A DNA stretch of 64,000 nucleotides from Modestobacter sp. VKM Ac-2982 (GCF_026967935.1 NZ_JAPVBL010000001.1:310001-374000), one strand, 5' to 3'; positions 34,507 to 43,785 are shown, counted from the first letter of the stretch. Notes: generated by a model not told the origin, from the letters alone. Translations and numbers: made by a program.

Positions 34507-36105
34507 GTGAGCGACGAGTCAGCGACCGTGCAGGGCGGTCGGCACGGCCGGCGGAGAGGTCCCCACACCGTCCGGGGCTTCGGCCCGGCCCTGCTGCTCA
34601 CCGTGCTCGGTGCCCTGGTGCCCGGCTCCGCCTTCCTGGCCACCGGGCGGCGCCGGCTCGGTGCGCTCGTCGTCGTCGTGTTCATGATGCTGCTCGGTGG
34701 GGTGGCCTACGGGGCCACGACGGGCCTGCGCGACGTGATCGCCGTGGCCGTCGACTCCGCGGCCCTGCGGTGGGTGATCGGCGGGATCGTCGCCCTCGCG
34801 GTGGCCTGGCTGCTCGTCGTCCTGGTCGGTTACGCCCTGCTGTTGCCACGCCGCACCCGCGCATGGCAGCACGTGGTCGGCGCGGTCGTCGTCCTGACCC
34901 TGTGCGCGGGGGTGGTCGTGCCCGCCGTGTGGGCCGTGCGGATCGCCGACGCCCAGGCCCAGCTGCTCGACAACGTGTTCGCCGACCGGGACAGCGCCAC
35001 GGTCACCGACTCCCCCGACGACCCCGACCCGTTCGGTGACCGGGAGGAGGTCAACTTCCTGCTGCTGGGCGGGGACGGCGGCGAGGGTCGCGAGGGCGTG
35101 CGCACCGACACGGTGATCGTCGCCAACGTGCAGACCGACACCGGCGCCACCACGCTGTTCAGCCTGCCCCGCAACCTGCAGGAACTCCCCTTCCCCGAGG
35201 ACAGTCCGCTGGGCGAGGTCTACCCCGATGGCTTCGACGCCGGGTCCGAGGCCGAGTCCATCCTGAACGCCGTCTATCGCAACGGACCGGCCTGGTACCC
35301 CGACGTCCTCGGCCCGACCGACGACCCCGGCGCGGACTTCCTGAAGCTCGGCGTCGGCGAGGCCCTCGGCCTGGAGATCGACTACTTCGTGCTGGTCAAC
35401 CTGGACGGCTTCAGCCGGCTGGTCGACGCGCTCGGCGGCATCGACGTGAACGTCAACTACTACGTGCCCATCGGTGGCGAGCCCTCGCTCGGGATCCTGC
35501 CGGACGACTACATCGAGCCGGGGCCGGAGCAGCACATGGACGGCGCCCGGGCCCTCGACTTCGCCCGCGGCCGGTTCGGCCTCTCCGACTACCAGCGGAT
35601 GGACCGCCAACGGTGCGTGATCGGCGAGATCGTCGAGGCAGCCGACCCGATGACGCTGCTCAGCCGGTTCCAGCAGCTGGCCGCGACGACCCAGGACATC
35701 GTGTCCACCGACGTGCCGCAGTCCCGGCTGGACGACCTCGTCGACCTGGCCTTCCAGGTCAAGGACGCCGAGATCCGCAGCGTCGTGTTCGACGACACGG
35801 TGATCGACCCGGCCTACCCGGACTACGACCGGATCCGCGCGCTGGTGCAGCAGGCGCTGGACGGGCCGTCGGACACCCCGTCCGCGGACACCTCACCGGC
35901 CCCGAGCACCCCGGCCGAGGAGGACGCGACGGAGGACGCGACCGACGACGGGGCTGCGCCGTCCCCCACGCCGTCGGCCGGCGCGACCGGTGCCGCGCCG
36001 GCGGCGCCGGACCCGGCCGCCGAGGTCGGTGACGCCTGCGCCTACGACCCGGCACAGGCGCAGGCCGCCCGCGCGGAGGGGGAGCCCCCCACCCGCGACG
36101 GCTGA
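34507..36105 (+). CDS. LytR-CpsA-Psr (LCP) family cell-wall glycopolymer ligase
   Basis: 532 residues. LCP enzymes move lipid-linked glycopolymers onto peptidoglycan at the outer face of the membrane. Four hydrophobic segments lie in residues about 20-150 instead of the usual single anchor. The LCP domain starts near 182 (VNFLLLGGD) and contains the basic/acidic phosphate-binding set TDTVIVANV, LPRNLQ, DALGGIDVNV and DFARGRFGLSDYQRMDRQR. A disordered Ala/Pro/Thr tail (about 455-532) ends the protein. GTG 34507 is chosen over an upstream ATG at 34459 because the latter adds an implausible leader. The lutC stop lies 6 bases beyond, on the opposite strand. Confidence 0.9.
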   Translation: MSDESATVQGGRHGRRRGPHTVRGFGPALLLTVLGALVPGSAFLATGRRRLGALVVVVFMMLLGGVAYGATTGLRDVIAVAVDSAALRWVIGGIVALAVAWLLVVLVGYALLLPRRTRAWQHVVGAVVVLTLCAGVVVPAVWAVRIADAQAQLLDNVFADRDSATVTDSPDDPDPFGDREEVNFLLLGGDGGEGREGVRTDTVIVANVQTDTGATTLFSLPRNLQELPFPEDSPLGEVYPDGFDAGSEAESILNAVYRNGPAWYPDVLGPTDDPGADFLKLGVGEALGLEIDYFVLVNLDGFSRLVDALGGIDVNVNYYVPIGGEPSLGILPDDYIEPGPEQHMDGARALDFARGRFGLSDYQRMDRQRCVIGEIVEAADPMTLLSRFQQLAATTQDIVSTDVPQSRLDDLVDLAFQVKDAEIRSVVFDDTVIDPAYPDYDRIRALVQQALDGPSDTPSADTSPAPSTPAEEDATEDATDDGAAPSPTPSAGATGAAPAAPDPAAEVGDACAYDPAQAQAARAEGEPPTRDG

Positions 36106-36110
36106 CGCCG

Positions 36111-36743
36111 TCAGCCCGCCAGCACCACCAGGAGCGTGCGCGGGCCGTGCACGCCCTCCACCCGCTGCAGCTCGATGTCGCTGGTCGCCGACGGGCCGCT
36201 GACCATCGTGAGCGGCCGCAACGGGTCCAGTCGGGCCAGCCCCTCGGGCACGCTGCCCACCACCTGGTCGGCGGTCACCACGCAGACCAGGCAGTCCGGC
36301 AGCAGGGACAGCGCCCGCCGGCCGCAGGCCGGGGAGCCGTCCAGCACCAGGGTGCCGGTCTCGGCGACCGCCACCGCCACCGCGGTGACCGAGGCGGCCC
36401 GGTCGGCGAGCTGCACCGCCGGCCGGTCGTCGTCCACGTCGCAGCCGGCCGGCCGCCAGTCCTCGGCCAGTCCCGGGGCGACGACGACGTCGCCGGCCGA
36501 CCACCCGCTGCCCAGCCCCTGGTCCAGGGCGGCCCGGACGGTGGCGCCGACCTCGGCCGGGGCGCAGCGCAGCACCGTGGCCCGGTAGTCCTCCACCCGC
36601 TCGACCAGCAGCTCCAGCAGCGCCGGGTCGCCCGCCGGGCGGCCGTCGGTGAGCCGGTAGTCGCGGACCACCTCCTCCGGCGCCGTCCGGTCCGCCCCCA
36701 GGGCCTGGCGCACCCGGGACAGCACCTCCTCGCGTGCGCTCAC
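36111..36743 (-). CDS. lutC: L-lactate utilisation protein LutC
   Basis: 210 residues of the LUD (YkgG/LutC) family, one of three subunits of the iron-sulphur L-lactate oxidising complex (L-lactate to pyruvate). Visible family motifs are AVAVAETGTLVLD and LPDCLVCVVTADQVVGS, with the C-terminal GPSATSDIELQRVEGVHGP. GTG 36743 is preferred: AGGAGG lies 6 bases upstream, while the longer frame to 36782 would add 13 residues including FHVQHDRR without homology. It is the last gene of lutABC. Confidence 0.92.
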   Translation of the reverse strand: MSAREEVLSRVRQALGADRTAPEEVVRDYRLTDGRPAGDPALLELLVERVEDYRATVLRCAPAEVGATVRAALDQGLGSGWSAGDVVVAPGLAEDWRPAGCDVDDDRPAVQLADRAASVTAVAVAVAETGTLVLDGSPACGRRALSLLPDCLVCVVTADQVVGSVPEGLARLDPLRPLTMVSGPSATSDIELQRVEGVHGPRTLLVVLAG

Positions 36744-36798
36744 CGTCGTCCTCCTGTCGTGTTGCACGTGGAACGTCGACACGTGGCGCCCTGCCCGG

Positions 36799-38280
36799 TC
36801 ACGACCCGTGCTCCCGGACCCAGGACTCCACGAAGGTCTCCTTCGGCGGGGTGGGCAGGTCGCGGCTGCGGGTCCAGCCGGAGACCGGCGGCGGCAGCGC
36901 GTTGGGCAACGTGGGCCTCCCGCGGGCGATCAGCCGGCCGAGCCGGGAGGCCCGCTGGGCCAGGTGCCACAGCCGCGGGTGCGACATGACCTTCGCGAGG
37001 CCGCGGAAGGCGACCGCCTCCGCCGTCGGCCGTTCCTGCGCCTCGACGTGCTCGGCGCGCAGGTGCACCAGGATCGACGGGATGTCGATCGCCACCGGGC
37101 AGACGTCGTAGCAGGCGCCGCAGAGTGAGGAGGCGAACGGCAGGGAGGCGTTGTCCTCCACCCCGGTCAGCATCGGGGAGAGCACCGCGCCGATCGGCCC
37201 CGGGTACACGGAGCCATAGGAGTGCCCGCCGGCCCGCTCGTAGACCGGGCAGACGTTCAGGCAGGCCGAGCAGCGGATGCAGTGCAGCGCCTCGCGGCCC
37301 ACCTCGTCGGCGAGCACCGCGGTGCGGCCGTTGTCCAGCAGCACCAGGTGGAACTCCTGCGGCCCGTCGCCGGGGGTCACGCCGGCCCAGGTCGAGGTGT
37401 AGGGGTTCATCCGCTCGCCGGTGGAGGAGCGTGGCAGCAGCTGCAGGAAGACCTCGAGGTCGCGCCAGGTCGGCACCACCTTCTCGATGCCCATGACGGT
37501 GATCAGCGTCTCCGGCAGGGTCAGGCACATCCGCCCGTTGCCCTCGCTCTCCACCACGGTGAGCGTGCCGGTCTCGGCGACGGCGAAGTTCGCGCCGCTC
37601 ACCGCCACCCGGGCGCGCAGGAACCGCTCCCGCAGGTGGGTGCGGGCGGCCATCGCCAGCTGCCGGGGGTCGTCGGTGAGGTCGGGGTCGACGCCGGGGA
37701 TGGTGCGGGCGAAGATCTCCCGGATCTCGGCCCGGTTCTTGTGGATCGCCGGCACCAGGATGTGCGAGGGCTTGTCCTCCCCCAGCTGCACGATCAGCTC
37801 GGCCAGGTCGGTCTCGAAGACGTCGAGCCCGGCCGCCTCCAGGGCCTCGTTCAGGCCGATCTCCTGGGTGGCCATCGACTTGACCTTGACCACCTCGGAC
37901 GTGCCGGTCGCCTGCACCAGCCGGGTGACGATCTCGTTCGCCTCGTTCGCGTCCCGGGCCCAGTGGACGACGCCGCCGCGGGCGGTGACCTGGCGCTCGA
38001 GCTCCTCCAGGTGGTCGTCGAGGCGGGCCATCGTGGCGGTCTTCAGCGCCCGGCCGGCCTCGCGCAACTGCGCCCAGTCGGGCAGCTCGTCGACCACCTT
38101 GGCCCGCTTGCCGCGGATCGTGCTGGTGGCGTGCCCGAGGTTGGCCCGCAGCTGCCCGTCGCGCAGCGCCCCGCGGGCGGCGTCCGGGAAGGACTGGTCG
38201 CCGCGCAGGTGGCCGACGCCGCGGGGGGCGGTGGGCAGGCCGAGGAAGGTCGGTGCCTTCGGGGGGACGGTGGCGGTCAT
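36799..38280 (-). CDS. lutB: L-lactate utilisation iron-sulphur protein LutB
   Basis: 493 residues. An N-terminal LUD domain (about 60-290, with VAETGTLTVVESEGNGRM) is followed by two ferredoxin-like 4Fe-4S motifs: C334, C337, C340, C344 (CIRCSACLNVCPVYERAGG) and C387, C390, C394 (CGACYDVCPVAIDIP). It passes electrons from L-lactate within the LutABC complex. The start ATG overlaps the lutA stop by 4 bases, so lutA-lutB are translationally coupled; lutC follows after 55 bases. Confidence 0.95.
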   Translation of the reverse strand: MTATVPPKAPTFLGLPTAPRGVGHLRGDQSFPDAARGALRDGQLRANLGHATSTIRGKRAKVVDELPDWAQLREAGRALKTATMARLDDHLEELERQVTARGGVVHWARDANEANEIVTRLVQATGTSEVVKVKSMATQEIGLNEALEAAGLDVFETDLAELIVQLGEDKPSHILVPAIHKNRAEIREIFARTIPGVDPDLTDDPRQLAMAARTHLRERFLRARVAVSGANFAVAETGTLTVVESEGNGRMCLTLPETLITVMGIEKVVPTWRDLEVFLQLLPRSSTGERMNPYTSTWAGVTPGDGPQEFHLVLLDNGRTAVLADEVGREALHCIRCSACLNVCPVYERAGGHSYGSVYPGPIGAVLSPMLTGVEDNASLPFASSLCGACYDVCPVAIDIPSILVHLRAEHVEAQERPTAEAVAFRGLAKVMSHPRLWHLAQRASRLGRLIARGRPTLPNALPPPVSGWTRSRDLPTPPKETFVESWVREHGS

Positions 38281-39050
38281 GCGGACACCGCCGGGGCGGT
38301 GTGCTGATCAGGGGTCACGGCTTCCTCCGTCGAGGCGAGGATCTCGGCCAGGTGGACCGTGCGGGTGCCGGCCCGGAGCCGGGAGAGGCCGCCGCCGATG
38401 TGCATCAGGCAGGAGGCGTCCCCGGCGGTGCAGACCTCGGCGTGTGTGCCGAGGACGTTGGCCATCTTGTCGGTGAGCATCGCGGTCGAGGTGTCGGCGT
38501 TCTTCACCGCGAAGGTGCCGCCGAAGCCGCAGCACTGCTCGGCGTCGGGCAGCTCGACCAGCTCCAGCCCGCGCACCGCCCGCAGCAGCTGGTAGGGCCG
38601 GTCGCCCACCTTCAGCAGCCGCAGCGAGTGGCAGGTCGGGTGGTAGGTGACCCGGTGCGGGTAGTAGGCGCCGACGTCGGTCACCCCGAGCACGTCGACC
38701 AGGAACTGGGACAGCTCGTAGGTGCGCCCGGCGAGCTCCTCGGCCTCGTCGGCCAGCCGGTGCTCACCGGCCCGGCGGGCGACCGCGGCCTGCTGGTGGT
38801 GGATGGAGGCCACGCAGGACCCCGACGGCGCCACGATCGCCTCCGCGCCGGCGAAGGCCCGCACGTGGTTGGCGACGATCGGCACCGCCTCCCGTCGGTA
38901 GCCGGTGTTGACGTGCATCTGCCCGCAACAGGACTGCCCGGGCGGGACGACGACCTCGTGCCCCAGCCGTTGCAGCAGCGTGGCGGTGGCCCGGGCCACC
39001 GAGGGGGTCAGGGTGTCCACCAGGCAGGTGGCGAAGAGCGCGACCTTCAC
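38277..39050 (-). CDS. lutA: L-lactate utilisation protein LutA (CCG-domain oxidoreductase)
   Basis: 257 residues with two CCG cysteine-rich domains (SCCGQMH near 40, then CHS...QCCGFGGTF near 195), the arrangement of LutA/GlpC-type subunits that bind non-canonical Fe-S clusters. GTG 39050 has GGAGGAG 6 bases upstream. It is first of lutABC and lies 15 bases past the LacI regulator stop on the same strand, so regulator and lut genes could share a transcript. Next to the rhamnose genes, its likely job is to oxidise the L-lactate made from L-lactaldehyde. Confidence 0.94.
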   Translation of the reverse strand: MKVALFATCLVDTLTPSVARATATLLQRLGHEVVVPPGQSCCGQMHVNTGYRREAVPIVANHVRAFAGAEAIVAPSGSCVASIHHQQAAVARRAGEHRLADEAEELAGRTYELSQFLVDVLGVTDVGAYYPHRVTYHPTCHSLRLLKVGDRPYQLLRAVRGLELVELPDAEQCCGFGGTFAVKNADTSTAMLTDKMANVLGTHAEVCTAGDASCLMHIGGGLSRLRAGTRTVHLAEILASTEEAVTPDQHTAPAVSA

Positions 39051-39065
39051 GGGCGGCTCCTCCTC

Positions 39066-40100
39066 TCAGCTCGCGACGGTCGGGCGGAGTCGCCGGACCA
39101 TGCTGGACTCGCGGACGACGAGCATCGGCTCGAAGACGGGTTGGTCGTGCTGGTGGCCCTCGCCCGCAGCCTCGTCCAGCAACAGCTCCGCCGCGCGGCG
39201 GCCCAGTTCCTGGCGGGGCTTGCGGACCGAGGTCAGCGGGACGGCGGCGGCTGCGGCGTAGTCGATGTCGTCGTAGCCGACGATGGCGAAGTCGTCGGGC
39301 ACCCGGACCCCCTGGCGCACCATCTCCTGCAGCACGCCCATCGCCAGCAGGTCGTTGGCGCAGACCGCGGCGGTGGGGCGCAGGCCGGTCGGCAGCCCGA
39401 TGACGTGGGACGCCGCCTCGCGGCCGCCGGCCACGGTCAGCGTGTCCGGGGTGACCACGGTGAGGGCGTCGTCGGAGCCAGTGCCCTCGCGGACGGCGGC
39501 GACGACCCCCCGGTAGCGCTCTTGCAGCTGCGGCAGGCCGCCCGGGCCGCCGATGAAGGCGATCCGGCGGTGCCCGCGCTCGAGCAGGTGGTCGGCGGCC
39601 AGCCGGCCACCGAGGACGTCGTCGACGGCGACGGCGCACTGGTCGGGGCCGGGGGCGCGGCGGTCGAGCAGCACGACCGGCACGCCGCGCTGCCGGAGCG
39701 TCTCGATCTGCGGGGACAGCTCCGCGGTCGGGGTGAGGACGACGCCCCGCACCCGCTGCTCGGTGAGCACGTCGAGGTGGGCGGCCTCCTTGGCCGGCCG
39801 GCCGTCGGAGTTGCAGAGGATCACCGACAGCCCCTGCGCGTTGGCCACCTCCTCGACCCCGCGGGCGACGTCGGTGAAGAACGGGTTGGCGATGTCCAGC
39901 ACCACCAGCCCGATGGTGCGGCTGCGGCCGGCCCGGAGGTGGCGGGCCGACTCGTTGCGCACGAAGCCCAGCGCGGTGATCGCGCTCAGCACCCGTTCCC
40001 GGGTCCCGGGGCTGACCGTGTCGGGCCGGTTGAGGACGTTGCTGACCGTGCCGACCGAGACGCCGGCGTGGACGGCGACGTCCCGGATGCTGGCGGTCAG
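39066..40100 (-). CDS. LacI-family transcriptional regulator, apparent CTG start
   Basis: 344 residues. The helix-turn-helix (IRDVAVHAGVSVGTVSNVLN, residues about 5-24) and hinge region precede a periplasmic-binding-like sugar-sensing domain (GLVVLDIANPFFTD; GYDDIDYAAAA). No ATG, GTG or TTG exists in frame upstream of the HTH; the first such codon (GTG 39992) would delete the HTH. CTG at 40100 preceded by GAGGGGGCAGCG gives the classical MTASIRDVA N-terminus. It most likely represses the divergent rhamnose operon and perhaps lutABC, releasing on rhamnose or a derivative; the effector is inferred from context. Confidence 0.88.
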   Translation of the reverse strand: MTASIRDVAVHAGVSVGTVSNVLNRPDTVSPGTRERVLSAITALGFVRNESARHLRAGRSRTIGLVVLDIANPFFTDVARGVEEVANAQGLSVILCNSDGRPAKEAAHLDVLTEQRVRGVVLTPTAELSPQIETLRQRGVPVVLLDRRAPGPDQCAVAVDDVLGGRLAADHLLERGHRRIAFIGGPGGLPQLQERYRGVVAAVREGTGSDDALTVVTPDTLTVAGGREAASHVIGLPTGLRPTAAVCANDLLAMGVLQEMVRQGVRVPDDFAIVGYDDIDYAAAAAVPLTSVRKPRQELGRRAAELLLDEAAGEGHQHDQPVFEPMLVVRESSMVRRLRPTVAS

Positions 40101-40174
40101 CGCTGCCCCCTCGGTTCCCGGTCGGCCCGTTGACCGCTCGCACGCAGCATCCTACTGTGGCCCACAGCACCTTG

Positions 40175-40186
40175 TGAATCGTTTCA
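40175..40186. promoter_or_regulatory. LacI-type operator before rhaM
   Basis: TGAATCGTTTCA, one change from the LacI-family palindrome TGAAACGTTTCA, with the central CG expected. It lies 13 bases before the rhaM start and 75 bases upstream of the regulator start, so it could control both directions. Confidence 0.6.
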
Positions 40187-40199
40187 GCGAGGAGGGCTC

Positions 40200-40559
40200 G
40201 TGCCCCGCGTCTGCTTCACCCTCCAGGTCCGGCCCGACCGGCTCGAGGAGTACCGCGAGCGGCACGCCGCCGTCTGGCCGGAGATGCTCCGCGCGCTCCG
40301 CGACGCCGGCTGGCGCGACTATCAACTCTTCCTGCGCGCGGACGGGCTGCTCGTCGGCACCGTCGTCACCGACGACCTCGACGCCGCCCAGGCCGCCGTG
40401 GACGCCGCCGAGGTGAGCGCCCGCTGGGAGGCCGAGATGGCCCCCTTCTTCGAGACCGGGGACGGCCGCGGCAAGTCCTCGCTCGACCTCGTCTTCGACC
40501 TCGACGCCCAGCTGCGGGCGGCCGGGGAGCACACCACCACGAACGGAGAGACCCCGTGA
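40200..40559 (+). CDS. rhaM: L-rhamnose mutarotase
   Basis: 119 residues of the YiiL/RhaM (RhaU) family that interconverts alpha and beta L-rhamnose. Family landmarks are CFTLQVRPDRLEEYRERHAAVWPEM (His in RERHAAVW), the central GWRDYQLFL and a later W-x-x-x-M-A-P-F motif. GTG 40200 has GGAGGG just upstream. It is first gene of the plus-strand rhamnose operon and overlaps rhaI by 4 bases. Confidence 0.92.
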   Translation: MPRVCFTLQVRPDRLEEYRERHAAVWPEMLRALRDAGWRDYQLFLRADGLLVGTVVTDDLDAAQAAVDAAEVSARWEAEMAPFFETGDGRGKSSLDLVFDLDAQLRAAGEHTTTNGETP

Positions 40560-41728
40560 CCACCGACTTGCGCGCCCAGGCCCTCGCCGCCCTCGCCGAG
40601 CAGACCATCGAGCTGCCCTCCTGGGCGTTCGGCAACGCCGGCACCCGCTTCAAGGTCTTCAGCACCCCCGGCGTCCCGCGGGACCCGTTCGAGAAGATCA
40701 GCGACGCCGCCCAGGTGCACCGGCACACCGGCGTCGCCCCCCGGGTCTCGCTGCACATCCCGTGGGACCTCGTCGACGACTTCACGAAGCTGGCCCAGCA
40801 CGCCACCGACGAGGGCGTCTCGATCGGCGCGATCAACTCGAACCTGTTCCAGGCCGACGAGTACAAGCTCGGGTCGCTCACCCACGCCGACCCGGCGGTG
40901 CGGGCCAAGGCCGTGGCCCACCACGTGCAGTGCATCGACGTCATGCGGGCCACCGGCTCCACCGACCTGAAGATCTGGCTGCCCGACGGCACCAACTACC
41001 CGGGCCAGGACGACATCCGCGACCGGCAGGACCGGCTGGCCGAGTCGCTGCAGCAGATCTACGCCGAGCTGGACCCCGAGCACCGGCTGATCCTCGAGTA
41101 CAAGTTCTACGAGCCGTACTTCTACACGATGGACATCCCCGACTGGGGCACCTCGCTGCTGCACTGCCTGGCCCTGGGGGAGCAGGCGAAGGTCGTGCTC
41201 GACACCGGCCACCACGCGCCGAACACCAACATCGAGTTCATCGTCGCCCAGCTGCTGCGGGTGGGCCGGCTCGGCGCCTTCGACTTCAACTCCCGCTTCT
41301 ACGGGGACGACGACCTGATCGTGGGCGCGGCCGACCCGTTCCAGCTGTTCCGGATCATGAACGAGATCGTCCGGGCCGACGCGCTCCGCCCCGACTCCGG
41401 CGTCAACTTCATGCTCGACCAGTGCCACAACATCGAGCCGAAGATCCCCGGCCAGATCCGCTCGGTGATGAACGTCCAGGAGGCCACCGCCAAGGCGCTG
41501 CTGGTCGACCGCGAGGCGCTGCGGGCCGCCCAGCAGTCCGGTGACGTGCTCGGCGCGAACGGCGCGCTGATGGACGCCTACAACACCGACGTCCGCCCGC
41601 TGCTCGCCGAGCTGCGCGAGTCGAAGGGCCTGCCCGCCGACCCCTACCGGGCCTACGCCGCCTCCGGGCACCAGGAGCAGATCGCCACCGAGCGCGTCGG
41701 AGGCCAGCAGGCCTCCTGGGGCGCCTGA
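40556..41728 (+). CDS. rhaI: L-rhamnose isomerase
   Basis: 390 residues, TIM-barrel metal-dependent isomerase of the RhaI (Pseudomonas/rhizobial) type, converting L-rhamnose to L-rhamnulose. Metal-site stretches are visible: LEYKFYEPYF (Glu), LDTGHHAPNTNIE (Asp and His), FDFNSRFYGDDDL (Asp). The length is close to the RhaI family and shorter than E. coli RhaA. The start GTG overlaps the rhaM stop; rhaEW follows after 20 bases. Confidence 0.94.
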   Translation: MTTDLRAQALAALAEQTIELPSWAFGNAGTRFKVFSTPGVPRDPFEKISDAAQVHRHTGVAPRVSLHIPWDLVDDFTKLAQHATDEGVSIGAINSNLFQADEYKLGSLTHADPAVRAKAVAHHVQCIDVMRATGSTDLKIWLPDGTNYPGQDDIRDRQDRLAESLQQIYAELDPEHRLILEYKFYEPYFYTMDIPDWGTSLLHCLALGEQAKVVLDTGHHAPNTNIEFIVAQLLRVGRLGAFDFNSRFYGDDDLIVGAADPFQLFRIMNEIVRADALRPDSGVNFMLDQCHNIEPKIPGQIRSVMNVQEATAKALLVDREALRAAQQSGDVLGANGALMDAYNTDVRPLLAELRESKGLPADPYRAYAASGHQEQIATERVGGQQASWGA

Positions 41729-41748
41729 AGAAGCTGGAGGACGACGAG

Positions 41749-43785
41749 ATGACGAACCCCCTGGTCAGTGACCTGCTCGCCCGCAGCAACCGCCTCGGCG
41801 CGGACGCGCGGAACACCAACTACGCCGGCGGCAACACCTCCGCCGCCGGCACCGACACCGACCCGGTCACCGGGCAGCCGGTCGAGCTGCTCTGGGTGAA
41901 GGGCTCCGGCGGCGACCTCGGCACCCTCACCGAGCCCGGCCTGGCGGTGCTCCGGCTGGACCGGCTGCGCTCGCTGGTCGACGTCTACCCCGGCGTGGAC
42001 CGCGAGGACGAGATGGTCGCCGCGTTCGACTACTGCCTGCACGGTCGCGGCGGTGCCGCGCCGAGCATCGACACCGCGATGCACGGGCTGGTCCGTGCCG
42101 CGCACGTCGACCACCTGCACCCCGACTCCGGCATCGCGCTGGCCACCGCGGCCGACGGCGAGGCGCTGACCCGGGAGTGCTTCGGCGACCGCGTCGTCTG
42201 GGTGCCGTGGCGCCGTCCCGGGTTCCAGCTGGGGCTGGACATCGCCGAGATCGCCGAGAAGAACCCGCAGGCCATCGGGGCCGTCCTGGGCGGCCACGGC
42301 ATCACCGCCTGGGCCGACACCAGCGAGCAGTGCGAGGCCAACTCGCTGGAGATCATCCGGACGGCGGAGCAGTTCCTCGCCGAGCGCGGCCGTCCCCAGC
42401 CCTTCGGTGCGCCGCTGCCCGGGTACGAGGCGCTGCCGGAGGCCGAGCGCCGGGCCAAGGCGGCTGCCCTCTTCCCGGTGGTCCGTGGCCTGGCGAGCAC
42501 CGACAAGCCGCAGGTCGGGCACCTCACCGACTCCGACGTCGTGCTGGACTTCCTCGCCTCCGCCGAGCACCCGCGGCTGGCGGGGCTGGGCACCTCCTGC
42601 CCCGACCACTTCCTGCGCACCAAGGTGCGCCCGCTGGTGGTCGACCTGCCGGCGTCCGCCCCGGTCGAGGACGTCGTGGCCCGGCTCAAGGAGCTGCACG
42701 AGGCCTACCGCGCCGACTACGCGGCCTACTACTCCCGGCACGCGAGCCCGGACTCCCCGCCGATGCGCGGCGCGGACCCGGCGATCGTGCTGGTGCCCGG
42801 CGTCGGCATGTTCAGCTTCGGGGCGAACAAGCAGACCGCCCGGGTCGCCGGTGAGTTCTACGTCAACGCGATCAACGTGATGCGCGGTGCCGAGTCGGTC
42901 TCCACCTACGCGCCGATCGACGAGAGCGAGAAGTTCCGGATCGAGTACTGGGCGCTGGAGGAGGCCAAGCTCGCCCGGATGCCGAAGGCCAAGCCGCTGG
43001 CCACCCGGGTCGCGCTGGTCACCGGCGCGGCGAGCGGGATCGGCAAGGCGATCGCCCAGCGGCTGGCCGCCGAGGGCGCCTGCGTCGTCGTCGCCGACCT
43101 CGACCTGGCCAAGGCCACCGACGCCGCCGCCGAGATCGGTTCGACCGACGTCGCGATCGGCGTGGCCGCCGACGTCAGCGACGCCGAGGCGGTCGCCGCG
43201 GCGTTCCGGGCGGCGGTGCTGGCCTTCGGCGGGGTCGACCTGGTGGTCAACAACGCCGGGCTGTCGATCTCCAAGCCGCTGCTGGAGACCACCGAGCAGG
43301 ACTGGGACCTGCAGCACGACGTGATGGCCAAGGGCTCGTTCCTGGTCTCCCGCGAGGCGGCCCGGATCATGATCGAGCAGGGGATGGGCGGCGACGTCGT
43401 CTACATCTCCAGCAAGAACGCGGTCTTCGCCGGCCCGAGCAACATCGCCTACTCCTCGACCAAGGCCGACCAGGCCCACCAGGTCCGGCTGCTCGCCGCC
43501 GAGCTGGGCGAGCACCAGATCCGGGTCAACGGCATCAACCCCGACGGCGTCGTCCGCGGGTCCGGGATCTTCGCCGGCGGCTGGGGGGCCAAGCGCGCCG
43601 CGGTCTACGGCGTGCCGGAGGAGGAGCTGGGCCAGTTCTACGCCCAGCGCACCCTGCTCAAGCGCGAGGTGCTGCCCGACCACGTCGCCGACGCGGTCTT
43701 CGCGCTGACCGGCGGCGAGCTCACCCGGACGACCGGGCTGCACGTCCCGGTCGACTCCGGCGTCGCCGCCGCCTTCCTCCGCTGA
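41749..43785 (+). CDS. rhaEW: Bifunctional rhamnulose-1-phosphate aldolase / L-lactaldehyde dehydrogenase
   Basis: 678-residue fusion like Bacillus RhaEW (YuxG). Residues 1-400 are a class II (zinc) aldolase with NYAGGNTS, KGSGGDLGTL and HVDHLHPDS (zinc His). Residues about 415-678 are a short-chain dehydrogenase with GAASGIGKA (Rossmann glycines), NNAGLSISKP, and the active-site YSSTKADQ. It splits L-rhamnulose-1-phosphate to DHAP and L-lactaldehyde, then oxidises the aldehyde to L-lactate. It lies between rhaI and rhaB. A paralogue lies at 46321-48366. Confidence 0.93.
   Translation: MTNPLVSDLLARSNRLGADARNTNYAGGNTSAAGTDTDPVTGQPVELLWVKGSGGDLGTLTEPGLAVLRLDRLRSLVDVYPGVDREDEMVAAFDYCLHGRGGAAPSIDTAMHGLVRAAHVDHLHPDSGIALATAADGEALTRECFGDRVVWVPWRRPGFQLGLDIAEIAEKNPQAIGAVLGGHGITAWADTSEQCEANSLEIIRTAEQFLAERGRPQPFGAPLPGYEALPEAERRAKAAALFPVVRGLASTDKPQVGHLTDSDVVLDFLASAEHPRLAGLGTSCPDHFLRTKVRPLVVDLPASAPVEDVVARLKELHEAYRADYAAYYSRHASPDSPPMRGADPAIVLVPGVGMFSFGANKQTARVAGEFYVNAINVMRGAESVSTYAPIDESEKFRIEYWALEEAKLARMPKAKPLATRVALVTGAASGIGKAIAQRLAAEGACVVVADLDLAKATDAAAEIGSTDVAIGVAADVSDAEAVAAAFRAAVLAFGGVDLVVNNAGLSISKPLLETTEQDWDLQHDVMAKGSFLVSREAARIMIEQGMGGDVVYISSKNAVFAGPSNIAYSSTKADQAHQVRLLAAELGEHQIRVNGINPDGVVRGSGIFAGGWGAKRAAVYGVPEEELGQFYAQRTLLKREVLPDHVADAVFALTGGELTRTTGLHVPVDSGVAAAFLR

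Noticed and set aside
36744-36782. Thirteen-residue N-terminal extension of LutC
   Set aside because: An AGGAGG ribosome site sits within it, directly before GTG 36743, and homologues begin near that point.
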